Source of the DNA: Halorussus lipolyticus | GTDB lineage: Archaea > Halobacteriota > Halobacteria > Halobacteriales > Haladaptataceae | Direction of reading: 5' to 3' | NCBI RefSeq assembly: GCF_029338375.1 | Contig: NZ_CP119804.1 | Location: forward strand, 2,128,955-2,192,954 | Length of the DNA: 64,000 nt | In this document: positions 33,091 through 41,419 of the stretch, piece after piece | Numbering within the stretch: position 1 is the stretch's first letter | Layout of the letters: every line of letters starts with the position of its first letter | Notes under the pieces: generated by a model | Told to the model about the DNA's origin: nothing | What the model saw: only the letters and a program-made list of their open reading frames with translations | The model's database searches: none | Position numbers and translations under genes: made by a program

Positions 33091-33756
33091 ATGAGTCTCA
33101 TCGCGGAGTTCTCGCTCCGGTCGCCGGACCTCGTGTTGGCATCCGCGCTCGACGCGGCCCCGGACGTAACAGTCGAACTCGAACAGCAGATGGCGACCGA
33201 GTTCGACGCACCGGTGTTCATCTTCTGGGCCTTCGGCGGCGACTTCGAGCGACTGGAGGCGGGACTCGACAGCGACGAGACAGTCAGCGAGTACACCGTC
33301 ATCGAGGAGTTAGGCGACCGGAAACTCTACCGCGCGCGCCTCGACTGCGAGGAGATTTGTGCCATCTATCCCATCTACCAGAAACTGGGCGCGTCGCCGA
33401 TGGCGGCCACGGGGTCAGCCGACGGGTGGCAACGCCGAGTTCGGTTTCCCGACCGGGACTCGGTAGTCAAGATGCGCCAGTTCTGCGCGGACAACGACGT
33501 TGACTTTCGGCTCAATCGACTCTACACGCCCGGCGACTCGGAACTCGAAGACAAGTTCGGCCTGAGCGCCGAACAGCGAAAAGCCCTCGTCACCGCCGAG
33601 CGCGTGGGCTACTTCGACGTGCCCCGCGAGGTGGCGCTCGCGGAGTTGGGCGAGGAGTTGGACATCAGCGGCCAGTCGGCCTCCGAGCGCATCCGGCGAG
33701 GCGTCTCGGAACTCGTCTCGAACACGCTATTGAGCGACTTCAAACGCCGAAAATAG
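33091..33756 (+). CDS. Bacterio-opsin-activator-like HTH regulator
   Basis: A 221-residue protein. The N-terminal 150 residues form the BAT-associated ligand or GAF-like domain (MSLIAEFSLRSPDLVLASAL, WRRRVRFPDR-like WQRRVRFPDRDSVVKMRQFC). The C terminus is the HTH-10 domain: LSAEQRKALVTAERVGYFDV, LAELGEELDISGQSASERIR and RRGVSELVSNTLL. This is one of the many haloarchaeal Bat-type regulators; its target cannot be told. It is 73 bp downstream of lrp, on the same strand. Confidence 0.85.
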   Translation: MSLIAEFSLRSPDLVLASALDAAPDVTVELEQQMATEFDAPVFIFWAFGGDFERLEAGLDSDETVSEYTVIEELGDRKLYRARLDCEEICAIYPIYQKLGASPMAATGSADGWQRRVRFPDRDSVVKMRQFCADNDVDFRLNRLYTPGDSELEDKFGLSAEQRKALVTAERVGYFDVPREVALAELGEELDISGQSASERIRRGVSELVSNTLLSDFKRRK

Positions 33757-34082
33757 CGATTTCGGATTTTTCCCGGCTATCCGTCGAGTCGGGGAAAACA
33801 CTTACAGTTCGACGGTGAGACAATATTATCCTGTCTCTTAGACTTGTTCCAATAGTTAAAACAAATATATTGGTTGCTTTGTGTGGGTTCGACAATCGCT
33901 ATCGAAGCGGGGTCGGCGACCGAGACAGAGGCATCTCGGGCAATCGAGCGCGAAGAAAAATCGAAGCGAGTTCCGTCGCGCCGTCGGGAGACGGCACGGC
34001 GTTCGACCGGATGGTCGGTGGTGCGGTGCAGGTGGGTCGGGTCGGTGTGCGGTGAGGCGGTGAAGTAGGCGTCGGGCCTATT
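33757..34082. other. Intergenic region between convergent genes
   Basis: 326 bp. AT-rich with GTTAAAACAAATATATTGG near 33856-33874, then a GC-rich part with several overlapping short frames of low-complexity codons that I do not accept as genes. No hairpin of note. Confidence 0.4.
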
Positions 34083-35774
34083 TCACATTGCGCCGCCCAT
34101 ACCGCCCATGCCGCCCATGCCACCCATGCCGCCGCCCATACCGCCGGCACCGCCGGGTGCGCCGCCGTCGCCGCCGTCGTCGCCGTCAACCTGACCGCCT
34201 TTCAGGTCGCCTGCGGCGATAACGTCGTCGATGCGCAGAAGCATGACGGCCGCCTCGGTGGCGGACTCGATGGCTTGGGTCTTGACTCGGAGGGGTTCGA
34301 CAACGCCGTCGTCCTCCATGTTCACGACTTCACCGGTGTAGGCGTCGAGACCGGACTCGAAGCTACCGCCGTCGTGCTTCGCGCGGAGGTCAACCAGCGA
34401 GTCGATGGGGTCGAGACCAGCGTTCTCGGCGAGGGTGCGCGGGATGACTTCGAGGGTGTCGGCGAACGCCTCGACGGCCAGCTGTTCGCGGCCACCCACG
34501 GAGTCGGCGTAGTCGCGGAGTTCGAGTGCCAGCTCGGTCTCGGGTGCGCCGCCGCCGGGGACGACCTTGCCGTCTTCGAGGGTGACGCGAACGACACCGA
34601 GGCTGTCCTCGATGGCTCGCTCAACTTCGTCCACGACGTGTTCGGTGCCACCGCGGAGGATGAGGCTGACCGACTTGGCCTCCTCGACGTCCTCCACGAA
34701 GATGCGCTGGTCGCCGCCGACGTCCTTCTGGGCGACGGAGCCAGCGAAGCCGAGGTCGTCGGCCTCGATGTCGTCAACGGAGCTGACGAGGTTCGCGCCG
34801 GTCGAGCGGGCCAGCTTGCTCAGGTCGTCGGACTTGGCTCTGCGGACCGCGATGATGCCCTTCTCGGCGAGGAAGTGCTGGGCCATGTCGTCGATGCCGC
34901 CGTCCACGAAGACGACATCAGCGCCGACATCGTCGAGCTTGTCGACCATCTCGCGGAGCTGTTCCTCCTCTTGGTCGAGGAACTGCTGAAGCTGGTCGGG
35001 GTCGGTGACGTTGACTTCGGCGTCGATTTCGGTCTCCTGAATTTCGAGGGCCGTGTCGAGGAGGGCGACGTTGGCGTCCTCCACGAAGTAGGGCATGTTC
35101 TCGTGGACGCGCTCTTTGTCCACGATGACGCCCTCGACGAGTTCGGACTGGTCGATGGAACCGCCGACGACGGTCTCGACCTTGATGTTGTCCGTGTCAA
35201 CGCCCTCGTCGTCGGCGACCGACTGGACCGCGTTGACGACGAGTTCCGCGAGGTACTCCTTGGAGTTCTCCGCGCCCTTGCCGGTCATCGCGGTGGACGC
35301 GATCTTCTGGAGGGTCTCGCTGTCGTCGGCGCTCACGTCGATGGCCTTCTCCTCGAGGATGCTCTTGGCCTCCTCGGCGGCCTGTCGGTATCCCTGCGCG
35401 AGGGTGGTCGCGTGGATGTCCTGCTCGAGGAGGTCCTCGGCCTTCTCGAGGAGTTCACCGGCGACGACGACGGCGGACGTGGTACCGTCGCCAACCTCGT
35501 CTTCCTGCGTCTCGGAGACTTCCACGACCATGTTGGCCGCGGGGTGCTCGATGTCCATCTCCTTGAGGATGGTCACGCCGTCGTTCGTGACGACGACCTC
35601 GCCCGTGGAGTCCACGAGCATCTTGTCCATGCCCTTGGGACCGAGCGTGGTCCGGACGGCCTCGGCCACGGCGGTTCCGGCGGTGATGTTCATCGACTGC
35701 GCGTCCTTTCCGGAGGTACGCTGGCTGTCCTCGGAAAGTACAATCATCGGCTGGTTACCCATTCGCTGAGCCAT
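34083..35774 (-). CDS. thsB: Thermosome (group II chaperonin) subunit, beta type
   Basis: A 563-residue chaperonin. The ATG at 35774 ([20 protein letters not shown]) is the family start; a longer open frame upstream is ignored. Motifs: [40 protein letters not shown], the ATP loop [40 protein letters not shown] and [20 protein letters not shown]. The C terminus is a GGM repeat tail characteristic of haloarchaeal thermosomes. Sequence agrees better with Haloferax Cct2/ThsB than Cct1/ThsA as I recall them. It folds proteins inside a double-ring complex. A strong TATA box lies about 30 nt upstream. Confidence 0.93.
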   Translation of the reverse strand: MAQRMGNQPMIVLSEDSQRTSGKDAQSMNITAGTAVAEAVRTTLGPKGMDKMLVDSTGEVVVTNDGVTILKEMDIEHPAANMVVEVSETQEDEVGDGTTSAVVVAGELLEKAEDLLEQDIHATTLAQGYRQAAEEAKSILEEKAIDVSADDSETLQKIASTAMTGKGAENSKEYLAELVVNAVQSVADDEGVDTDNIKVETVVGGSIDQSELVEGVIVDKERVHENMPYFVEDANVALLDTALEIQETEIDAEVNVTDPDQLQQFLDQEEEQLREMVDKLDDVGADVVFVDGGIDDMAQHFLAEKGIIAVRRAKSDDLSKLARSTGANLVSSVDDIEADDLGFAGSVAQKDVGGDQRIFVEDVEEAKSVSLILRGGTEHVVDEVERAIEDSLGVVRVTLEDGKVVPGGGAPETELALELRDYADSVGGREQLAVEAFADTLEVIPRTLAENAGLDPIDSLVDLRAKHDGGSFESGLDAYTGEVVNMEDDGVVEPLRVKTQAIESATEAAVMLLRIDDVIAAGDLKGGQVDGDDGGDGGAPGGAGGMGGGMGGMGGMGGMGGAM

Positions 35775-35800
35775 GTTCACCTGATAGATTGATTGCCATT

Positions 35801-35810
35801 CTATATAAAT
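35801..35810 (-). promoter_or_regulatory. Strong TATA box of thsB
   Basis: On the minus strand, AAAAGATTTATATAG is a near-ideal BRE plus TATA element about 30 nt ahead of the thsB ATG. It is the best promoter in the window, as expected for a highly expressed or heat-induced chaperonin. Confidence 0.7.
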
Positions 35811-35905
35811 CTTTTCCCGGCGAGCATGAGAACCCGGCGCACAGGAGCGCAAACCTGTTGTGGGAACACTTACCACAGTATATTTATAAGGAACGACGAA
35901 GGGGC

Positions 35906-36131
35906 GCTCGCGCCGATTTCCGCGCTCGGCGGAACTTTCCACGGCGATAGCCTTGGTGTGTTCTTCCGACAGGAATTGCCCGATTGCCCTTCCACCGGAA
36001 GCGGCACGGTGAGACAACCGTCGAGAACGCGCCAGTGACACAACCGACAGGGCGGGAATGAAAGGGGCCGGTTCGCTCGCGGTCGTCGTGAGCGAAGCGA
36101 ACGACTGCCGCGAGCGAACCGGGGGCTTTCG
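35906..36131 (+). repeat. Dispersed structured element, shorter copy C
   Basis: GCTCGGCGGAACTTTCCACGG (35925-35945) matches the GGTGG-ACTTT-CCACC hairpin of copy B. The terminal inverted repeat TGAAAGGGGCCGGTTCGCTCGC / GCGAGCGAACCGGGGGCTTTC (36059-36080 and 36110-36130) matches the ends of copy A while its stem sequence differs. The hairpin pair GCGCGC seen in the long copies is lacking. Confidence 0.55.
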
Positions 36132-36197
36132 GAAACCAAGAGAGGCTAATCGAGTTGCAAGCACCAGATAAACGGACTCCACGAAAGAAAAATACGC

Positions 36198-36746
36198 CTA
36201 GCCGGGGAACTGGTGGAACTCCATCCCTTGACGCTTCATCTCGTTACGCTTGCGTTCGAGGAAGGAGTAGACGGAGCCGTGGGGCGCACCGTCGAGAATC
36301 ATCTCGGCCGCGCTCCGGACCGCATCGACCTGCTTGGGATTGCCGATGATACCCATCGTGGTCCCGTAGATGACGACGCTCGCGCCGGTTAGCTCCTCCA
36401 TGAGTTCGCGGGTCCGACCGTTCTCGCCGATAAGTCGCCCCTTCTGGCGTTCGAGGTCGTTTTTGTTCCGGGCGGCGGCGTCGATGTCGATGATGTCGAA
36501 CATCATCATGTCGTCCTCGAGGAGCATCATGGCCTCGTCGGGGGCGAAGCCTCTGCCGATGGCCTTCACGATTTCCGGCCCCTTCAGGCCGCGAATGGGG
36601 TCGCCGGTCTTCTCGACTTCGACCTTGCCGTTCTGGGAGTCGATGTCGAGTCGCACCTCCGCGCGACTCTCGATTTCGCGCATCGTCTCACCTCCCTCGC
36701 CGATGAGAACACCGATTCGGTCCTGCGGAATCTTCACGTGTTGCAT
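36198..36746 (-). CDS. KH-domain ribosome-biogenesis protein (Dim2/Pno1-like)
   Basis: A 182-residue protein with two KH domains: KIPQDRIGVLIGEGGETMRE (5-24, G-x-x-G loop IGEGGE) and GRLIGENGRTRELMEELTGA (about 103-122, IGENGR). PHGSVYSFLERKRNEMKRQG at the C terminus is the family ending. In eukaryotes Dim2/Pno1 binds the 3' end of small-subunit rRNA and helps recruit Nob1 and Dim1; the archaeal form is thought to act likewise. It follows rio1 by 57 bp on the same strand. Confidence 0.9.
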   Translation of the reverse strand: MQHVKIPQDRIGVLIGEGGETMREIESRAEVRLDIDSQNGKVEVEKTGDPIRGLKGPEIVKAIGRGFAPDEAMMLLEDDMMMFDIIDIDAAARNKNDLERQKGRLIGENGRTRELMEELTGASVVIYGTTMGIIGNPKQVDAVRSAAEMILDGAPHGSVYSFLERKRNEMKRQGMEFHQFPG

Positions 36747-36803
36747 GGGATTATCTACTCGCTCCGGGACTTTTAAGGCTTCGTCCGCGCACGAGGACGT
36801 TAC

Positions 36804-37667
36804 TCACTTGTCGGGGTCGGCGTTCTCCCGAATCCAGTCCTCCAACTCGTCACCGCGAACGTCCATGCCCTGTCGCTGGAAGAACGAGGCCACGTTGGCG
36901 CAGTCCCGAGTGAGGAAGTCGTCGCTGTTGGGGTGGTGAATCGTCACGGCCTGCCCGAGGTCGATGATGACGAGTTCGCCGTCGTGGACGATGATGTTGT
37001 ACTCGCTCAGGTCGCCGTGGACGAGTCCCACGTCGTAGAGTCGGCGCATGTACTCCCGTACTACTTCGAAAGCCGTCTCGGGATTTTCGAGGTGGGCGTC
37101 GTCCAAGGTCGGCGCGCGGCTTCCGTCGGTCCCCAGATACTCCATCACGAGGACGTTGCGCTGGACAGCGATGGGTTCTGGCACCCGGACGCCCGCCTTC
37201 CGGGCGCGCTTGAGGTTGGCGAACTCCTTGCGAGTCCACGCGAGGACGACCCGCTTCTTGTTGCCAGATAACTCCTCGAATCGGGGGTCGCCGACGAGAT
37301 ACTCCCGCATGTCCCGGAAGTCAGAAGCGTTGATTCGGTAGACCTTGACCGCGACTTCGCCGCGCTCCTCGCTTCCGAGTGCCGAGTAGACGTTAGCTTC
37401 TTTGCCCGAGGAGATAGGGCCACCGAACGCCTGCACGTAGCCGTCTTGGACCAGTTTGTAGAGGGCCGCCAGCGTGGCGTCGTCGAACACCGACTGCTCG
37501 ACTTTGAACTGCTCGGTGTTCTTCAGGCGCTCGCGGAACTTGTTGAACTCCCGGTCGCGCTGGCGCTGGACCTTGTCGGCTTCGGTGTCGGATACGTCTA
37601 TCTCCTCCCACTCGTCGCCGGGTTCCTCGGCGTTTTCGAGGTCGAGTAGGCCGTACTCCTCGGGCAT
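36804..37667 (-). CDS. rio1: Serine protein kinase Rio1
   Basis: A 287-residue atypical kinase. The ATP-binding loop GGPISSGKEANVYSALGS, catalytic Lys in VAVKVYRINASDFRDMREYL, the Rio1 motif LVHGDLSEYNIIVHDGELVI (catalytic loop) and IDLGQAVTIHHPN (metal-binding loop in place of DFG) are all present. Rio1 is an ATPase/kinase in late small-subunit maturation. It lies directly upstream of dim2, the common archaeal order, but here a nitroreductase gene separates it from eif1A. Confidence 0.95.
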   Translation of the reverse strand: MPEEYGLLDLENAEEPGDEWEEIDVSDTEADKVQRQRDREFNKFRERLKNTEQFKVEQSVFDDATLAALYKLVQDGYVQAFGGPISSGKEANVYSALGSEERGEVAVKVYRINASDFRDMREYLVGDPRFEELSGNKKRVVLAWTRKEFANLKRARKAGVRVPEPIAVQRNVLVMEYLGTDGSRAPTLDDAHLENPETAFEVVREYMRRLYDVGLVHGDLSEYNIIVHDGELVIIDLGQAVTIHHPNSDDFLTRDCANVASFFQRQGMDVRGDELEDWIRENADPDK

Positions 37668-37715
37668 CTGGTCGGACCTAACGTATCCAGCGATAAAAGG
37701 GTGGGCTTCGAATCC

Positions 37716-38384
37716 TCAGTAGCTTTCGCGGTGCAGAATTTCCGCAACGTCCCGGCGCGGGAGTCGCTCGGGTTCCTCGCCGCCGCTCGGGCCGACCGAA
37801 ATCAGCATCACGGGAATCTTGTTCTCGGGAAGACCGACGAGTTCGCTAATGCCCGCTTGGTCGAAGCCAATCATCGGCGTTGCCTTCAGTCCTCTCGCGT
37901 GCGCGGAGAGCAGGAGGTTCTCCGCGGCGAGGCTGGCGTTCCGGATGCCGAGGTCCCGACCCATCTGGTCGTCGTCGTACATCTCGACCGTCTGGGCCTT
38001 GGTCTGGTCGGCGGTCTCCTCGTCCATCCGACCGGCGTCCTCCCACTCGTCAAACACGCGGTCTGCGGTCTCGGCCTCGGTGTGGCCGACGACCAGAATC
38101 GCGGTGCCGGCCTCTCGGATGTGTTCTTGGCCGTAGGCGAGGTCCACAATCTCGTCGATTCGGTCGTCGTCCTGCACGGCGACGAACTCCCACGGCTGGA
38201 GGTTGTACGACGAGGGCGCGAGCGCGGCGTCCCGAATCAGGGCTTCGAGCGTCTCGTCGTCCAGTTCGGCGTCGGGGTCGAAGTTGTGGCCCGACCGCCG
38301 GGTCCGGATGGCCCGGATGGCCGCGGGTAGCTCCTCGTCGTGCGCTACGTCGGTCTCCTCGAGTTCGGCTTGCTGGAGAGTCAC
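37716..38384 (-). CDS. Nitroreductase-family FMN flavoprotein
   Basis: A 222-residue protein: AIRAIRTRRSGHNFDPDAEL (FMN phosphate-binding RRS motif), DAALAPSSYNLQPWEFVAVQ (P-S-x-x-N-x-Q-P-W), AGTAILVVGHTE, AENLLLSAHARGLKATPM and NKIPVMLISVGPSGGE. The enzyme reduces quinones, nitroaromatics or flavins using NAD(P)H. It starts with a 20-residue extra acidic extension before the RRS motif. It is 48 bp upstream of rio1 on the same strand, in a place usually held by eif1A-rio1. Confidence 0.88.
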   Translation of the reverse strand: MTLQQAELEETDVAHDEELPAAIRAIRTRRSGHNFDPDAELDDETLEALIRDAALAPSSYNLQPWEFVAVQDDDRIDEIVDLAYGQEHIREAGTAILVVGHTEAETADRVFDEWEDAGRMDEETADQTKAQTVEMYDDDQMGRDLGIRNASLAAENLLLSAHARGLKATPMIGFDQAGISELVGLPENKIPVMLISVGPSGGEEPERLPRRDVAEILHRESY

Positions 38385-38803
38385 GCCAGAGTGTAGACGG
38401 TAGGGGAATAAATCGAAACCGCAAGCCCGCGTTCTTGCCTATTGGGGGTCGCTGTCGATAGCGCGGCTGTGAGTAGGTTACAGTGGTGTCACCGCCGAGC
38501 GCGTCGTCAGCAATAGCCAGTCAGAGATAAAATGGGCTAGCTACTGTACCGCGAGCGAACGAAGTGAGCGAGCGGACCAAGGAATCCCTCGAAGGCCGGG
38601 CCGGAGGCCCGGCCTGAGGGGATGACGCCGTGTTGTCGGGAGCGTAGCGACCGACTGCTCGGAAGACGCGGTTTGTCTGCCGGTGTCTGCGTGAACAAAG
38701 TGAACGCAGGCGGGTCAGAGTGTGTCTCTGACTGTGTTTTTGGCCGAGCTTTTTATCGAGCGAGGCCGCCGTCGGCGGCCTCGCTCGCAATAAAAAGGTC
38801 GTT
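38385..38803. other. Intergenic region with hairpin-rich sequence
   Basis: 419 bp between eif1A and the nitroreductase. It has no accepted gene. The part 38540-38800 carries two perfect hairpins and purine-rich repeats; see the repeat entry. Confidence 0.5.
38540..38800 (+). repeat. Hairpin-rich intergenic element downstream of eif1A
   Basis: GGCCGGGCC / GGCCCGGCC (38594-38602, 38606-38614), extended by CCCTC / GAGGG, forms a 14-bp stem. A second hairpin, GAGCGAGGCCGCC / GGCGGCCTCGCTC (38758-38770, 38774-38786), extended by CTTTTTAT / ATAAAAAG, makes a very long stem. TTTTTGGCCGAGCTTTTT stands between. From memory, similar TTTTT-GG-x-AGCTTTTT segments recur in haloarchaeal genomes, but this was not searched. 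It could be a terminator, structured RNA or decayed repeat. Confidence 0.5.
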
Positions 38804-39094
38804 CTACTGGATGTGGCCTTCGTCCCGAAGTTGGTCGGCTTCCTGCTTGTCGTAGCGCCACTTGATGTCGGCCTTCTCGTCCTGCCAGTCCCACGGTTCG
38901 ACCAGTACCACGTCGTCCTCTCGAATCCAGATGCGCTTTTGCATCTTGCCGGGAATCCGGGCAGTGCGCTCCGTGCCGTCCGCGCATCGAACTTTCACGC
39001 GATTCGCGCCGAGCATGTTGGTGACGGTGGCGAACACCTCGTCGTCGTCTGGCATGCGGAGGTTCTTCCGCCGTCCGCCGTCGTTGTCACTCAT
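38804..39094 (-). CDS. eif1A: Translation initiation factor eIF1A
   Basis: A 96-residue protein starting [20 protein letters not shown]. It is an OB-fold factor: [40 protein letters not shown] and [20 protein letters not shown] are the usual eIF1A blocks; the length matches archaeal members. It binds the A site of the small subunit in translation initiation. A TATA box ATTTAAACC (39118-39126, minus strand) precedes it at leaderless distance. Confidence 0.95.
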   Translation of the reverse strand: MSDNDGGRRKNLRMPDDDEVFATVTNMLGANRVKVRCADGTERTARIPGKMQKRIWIREDDVVLVEPWDWQDEKADIKWRYDKQEADQLRDEGHIQ

Positions 39095-39117
39095 ATTTTT
39101 GATTTGGATGCGGGGAG

Positions 39118-39126
39118 GTTTAAATC
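39118..39126 (-). promoter_or_regulatory. TATA box of eif1A
   Basis: GGATTTAAACC on the minus strand lies 25-32 nt before the eIF1A ATG at 39094. Confidence 0.5.
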
Positions 39127-39159
39127 CGCCGTCGCGGACCGCCGTTTCGGGAGCAAGGG

Positions 39160-39167
39160 TATTTAAG
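39160..39167 (+). promoter_or_regulatory. TATA box of the small membrane protein gene
   Basis: TATTTAAG centred about 28 nt before the ATG at 39192, giving a leaderless or short-leader transcript divergent from eif1A. Confidence 0.5.
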
Positions 39168-39191
39168 TCACGCCCGAACACACCCCGAGGT

Positions 39192-39395
39192 ATGCTCGAC
39201 AAACTCGGAGCGAAAGGCATCTTCGGAGTGGTTCTCCTACTCGCTGGTATCGCCGTCATCGCCATCCAGAATCTCATCATCGCGGCCGGCATCGGCCTCG
39301 TCGTCCTCGGATTCGTCCTGACCGCGTGGGGCCTCGTCTCGGGCCTCATGTCGAGTTTCGGCCTCGGCGGCATGATGGGCGGCGGGTTCGAGTAG
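39192..39395 (+). CDS. Small two-helix haloarchaeal membrane protein (DUF7470-like)
   Basis: A 67-residue protein, [20 protein letters not shown] then [40 protein letters not shown] and MMGGGFE. Two to three hydrophobic helices with a Gly/Met-rich end. This matches a widespread small haloarchaeal membrane family (DUF7470 from memory), function unknown. Start ATG 39192 follows a good TATA box. It is divergent from eif1A. Confidence 0.75.
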   Translation: MLDKLGAKGIFGVVLLLAGIAVIAIQNLIIAAGIGLVVLGFVLTAWGLVSGLMSSFGLGGMMGGGFE

Positions 39396-39518
39396 CGCCG
39401 CTCTCCCCGGCGTCGGCACTCGCCGGACGGTCAGGAGACGAAACCAATCTATCTCGTTGTCTCGATATTTAGAACAATTCTCAAAGAATTAAATAGTTAT
39501 GTCCTTGCGGGTTGCGGA

Positions 39519-40499
39519 CTACTGCTCTATCTCTTGCAGTTTCTCGCGGCCCGGCGCGACCAGTTTGTCGAGGTAGTCCGCCAGCGCGCCCTTGGCGTCG
39601 GCGGGGTGGAGTTCGCCGCTTTCGAGGTCGTCGGCCAGCGCCTCGTAGTCGTCGTACTCCAGATTGCCGCCGTACTCGTCGGGGCGTTCGACCACGACCG
39701 TCTCGAAGCGCGGGAAGACGTGGTACTGGAAGATTTCCAGCACCGGGTTTTCGAGGTCGTCCTCGGGGTCGCGGGTCGGCGGACAGAACGCCGAGTTGAC
39801 CTTCTCCTCGATGTCCTCGGTGGAGTCCTCCATCGAGATGGTGACGCCGGAACTGCTGGACATCTTGCCCTCGCCGGTTCCGAGGTCCGCGAGGATGGGG
39901 GTGTGGAGACACGGCCGGGCGTCGTAGCCGATTTCCGGTAGCTCCTCGCGCATCAGCATGTGGACCTTGCGCTGGTCCATCCCGCCGACCGCCAAATCGA
40001 GGTCGAGGTACTCGATGTCGAGCGCCTGCATCAGGGGGTAGACGACGTGACTGACCTTCGCCGTCTCGCCGCCCTGAATCTCGGCCATCGCTCGCTGGGC
40101 GCGGTTCAGCGTCGTGTCGAGTTCGAGTTTGTGCAGGTCCAGCGCGTAGTCGTCGTCCAACTGGTAATCAGAGCCGTAGACAAACTCGGTCTTGTCCTCG
40201 TCCAGTCCGTAGGCGAGGAACTGCTTGCGCATCTTTTCGGCGGTCGCCTCGATTTCCTCGAAGGTGCCCTTGTCGTTGAGGTAGGCGTGAACGTCCGCCA
40301 GCAGGATGACGACATCCATCCCGGCCTCTTGCAGGTCGATGAGTTTGTTGGCGGTGAGCATGTGGCCGATGTGGAGGACTCCCGATGGCTCGTATCCGAC
40401 GTAGACTCGCTTTCCTTCGGGATTTTCGGCGAGTGCTTCGACCTCCTCGTCGGTCACTACCTCCTCGGCGTTCCGCGTAATCAACTCGTAGGCGTCCAT
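39519..40499 (-). CDS. tyrS: Tyrosine-tRNA ligase
   Basis: A 326-residue class I synthetase. EGKRVYVGYEPSGVLHIGHM (about 31-50) holds the HIGH motif; VVILLADVHAYLND, MAEIQGGETAKVSHVVYPLM and VGGMDQRKVHMLMREELPEI form the Tyr and tRNA site; GEGKMSSSSGVTISMEDS is the KMSKS loop. The size and short C-terminal domain are archaeal/eukaryotic type TyrRS. It charges tRNA-Tyr. The ATG at 40499 (MDAYELITRNAEEVV) was preferred to an upstream in-frame extension without family similarity. It stands alone. Confidence 0.95.
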   Translation of the reverse strand: MDAYELITRNAEEVVTDEEVEALAENPEGKRVYVGYEPSGVLHIGHMLTANKLIDLQEAGMDVVILLADVHAYLNDKGTFEEIEATAEKMRKQFLAYGLDEDKTEFVYGSDYQLDDDYALDLHKLELDTTLNRAQRAMAEIQGGETAKVSHVVYPLMQALDIEYLDLDLAVGGMDQRKVHMLMREELPEIGYDARPCLHTPILADLGTGEGKMSSSSGVTISMEDSTEDIEEKVNSAFCPPTRDPEDDLENPVLEIFQYHVFPRFETVVVERPDEYGGNLEYDDYEALADDLESGELHPADAKGALADYLDKLVAPGREKLQEIEQ

Positions 40500-40641
40500 A
40501 CGCGGTTTGTGTCCCGCACGGGGCTTTAGCGTTCCGGGACTGTGCCAACGAGTCGAACGCGCGTCGGCGTCTCGCACGCCAAATATCTGCGAGATAGAAC
40601 CGGGAATTTAGCGGCCAAGAGTTAGGCCGTCTCCGGTGGGG

Positions 40642-40986
40642 CTATTCCAGTGATGTCCCGTCGAGATACCGGATGGCGTCTCGGGTCATCTCCTCGGTGA
40701 ACTGTTCGGTGAGACTTCCCTGCCGAAATCGAATCTCACCCGATTTGAGTGTGTTCAACAGTCACGGTGAACAGTAGGAGGCTTCGTCCGACGGCTGTCT
40801 CCCTTCGGTCCAGTGTTCGTCCTTCAACTCGTAGTTGATAGGGTACTCCGAGTGAGTTACCGCTACACAGAGGGAATCCCCCGGAAACGGCATCGACTCT
40901 GCCGAGAGAACAACCCACGGTCGAGGGTTCTCGCTCGATTTGAACGGGTCGGGTGCGAAGATAACGTCTCCGCGTTCGCTTCTCAC
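40642..40986 (-). pseudogene. PemK/MazF-type toxin with an in-frame TGA
   Basis: The frame opens at GTG 40986 (MRSERGDVIFAPDPFKSSEN), continues RPWVVLSAESMPFPGDSLCV as in PemK/MazF endoribonucleases, and stops at TGA 40762-40764 after DEASYCSP (74 codons). Past the TGA the same frame stays open for 39 more codons and still encodes the family C terminus: LLNTLKSGEIRFRQGSLTEQ, then FTEEMTRDAIRYLDGT, ending at TAG 40642. The family usually has Trp after S-P, so TGG to TGA is the simplest change. The full length would be 114 residues. The GTG overlaps the stop of the upstream HTH gene. The toxin is probably inactive. Confidence 0.8.
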
Positions 40987-41351
40987 TCCGTCTCACCGGG
41001 CCACTCGACATCACCGACCGCGTACTCTGCCCACTTCTCCACGTCGAACTCGTCGCCGTCGTCGTACTGACGTGCCGTCGCCGCGGTCAGTCTAGTTCCG
41101 GCCCGAGCCGCCAACTCGTGGTCACTCACCCGCCAGTACTCCGACTTGTGTTCGACCGAACCCCGTTCTCGCAGTCTGTCGAGGACCGGGCCGACGTTCT
41201 CCTTCGCCACGCTCGTTTCCTCGGCAATCTCGGACTTCGTGTACGCTTTGTCTTCGTGCCGAATCAGAAAGTCGAGGAGCCGGTCGGCGTCGCTATCGAG
41301 GTGCGCGTCCCGTTCGCTTATTCGGTCGAAACGGTCCTTCGTGATGGGCAT
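40983..41351 (-). CDS. Winged-helix antitoxin-like regulator
   Basis: A 122-residue protein with a winged-helix domain: RLLDFLIRHEDKAYTKSEIA (about 24-43), ETSVAKENVGPVLDRLRERG and SVEHKSEYWRVSDHEL. The C-terminal part (about 80-122) is acidic, ending in EFDVEKWAEYAVGDVEWPGE, a shape expected for a toxin-neutralising tail. It directly precedes and overlaps a MazF-type toxin gene by 4 nt, the common haloarchaeal toxin-antitoxin order. With the toxin interrupted, it may now be an orphan antitoxin. Confidence 0.8.
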   Translation of the reverse strand: MPITKDRFDRISERDAHLDSDADRLLDFLIRHEDKAYTKSEIAEETSVAKENVGPVLDRLRERGSVEHKSEYWRVSDHELAARAGTRLTAATARQYDDGDEFDVEKWAEYAVGDVEWPGETE

Positions 41352-41419
41352 AGCCCCCTGTGGTTCGTCTTCAGGTATAAACTTCGGGACGTTTTAATAT
41401 ACCGCCGAAAGTTCGGTTT

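Larger units (their letters stand above)
35775..36197. other. Intergenic region upstream of thsB, with a relative of the dispersed element
   Basis: 423 bp without a gene. After the thsB promoter there is a TATATTTATAAGG word on the plus strand (35880-35892), then a structured GC-rich part described separately. Confidence 0.5.

Noticed and set aside
33870..34068. Three overlapping short frames of about 60 codons
   Set aside because: All three frames of the same GC-rich stretch are open, with low-complexity peptides and no start context; no sign which, if any, is used.
40642..40986. Selenocysteine or pyrrolysine recoding at the in-frame TGA of the toxin gene
   Set aside because: Haloarchaea are not known to use selenocysteine, TGA is not the pyrrolysine codon, and no recoding hairpin is apparent; a nonsense change or read error is simpler.
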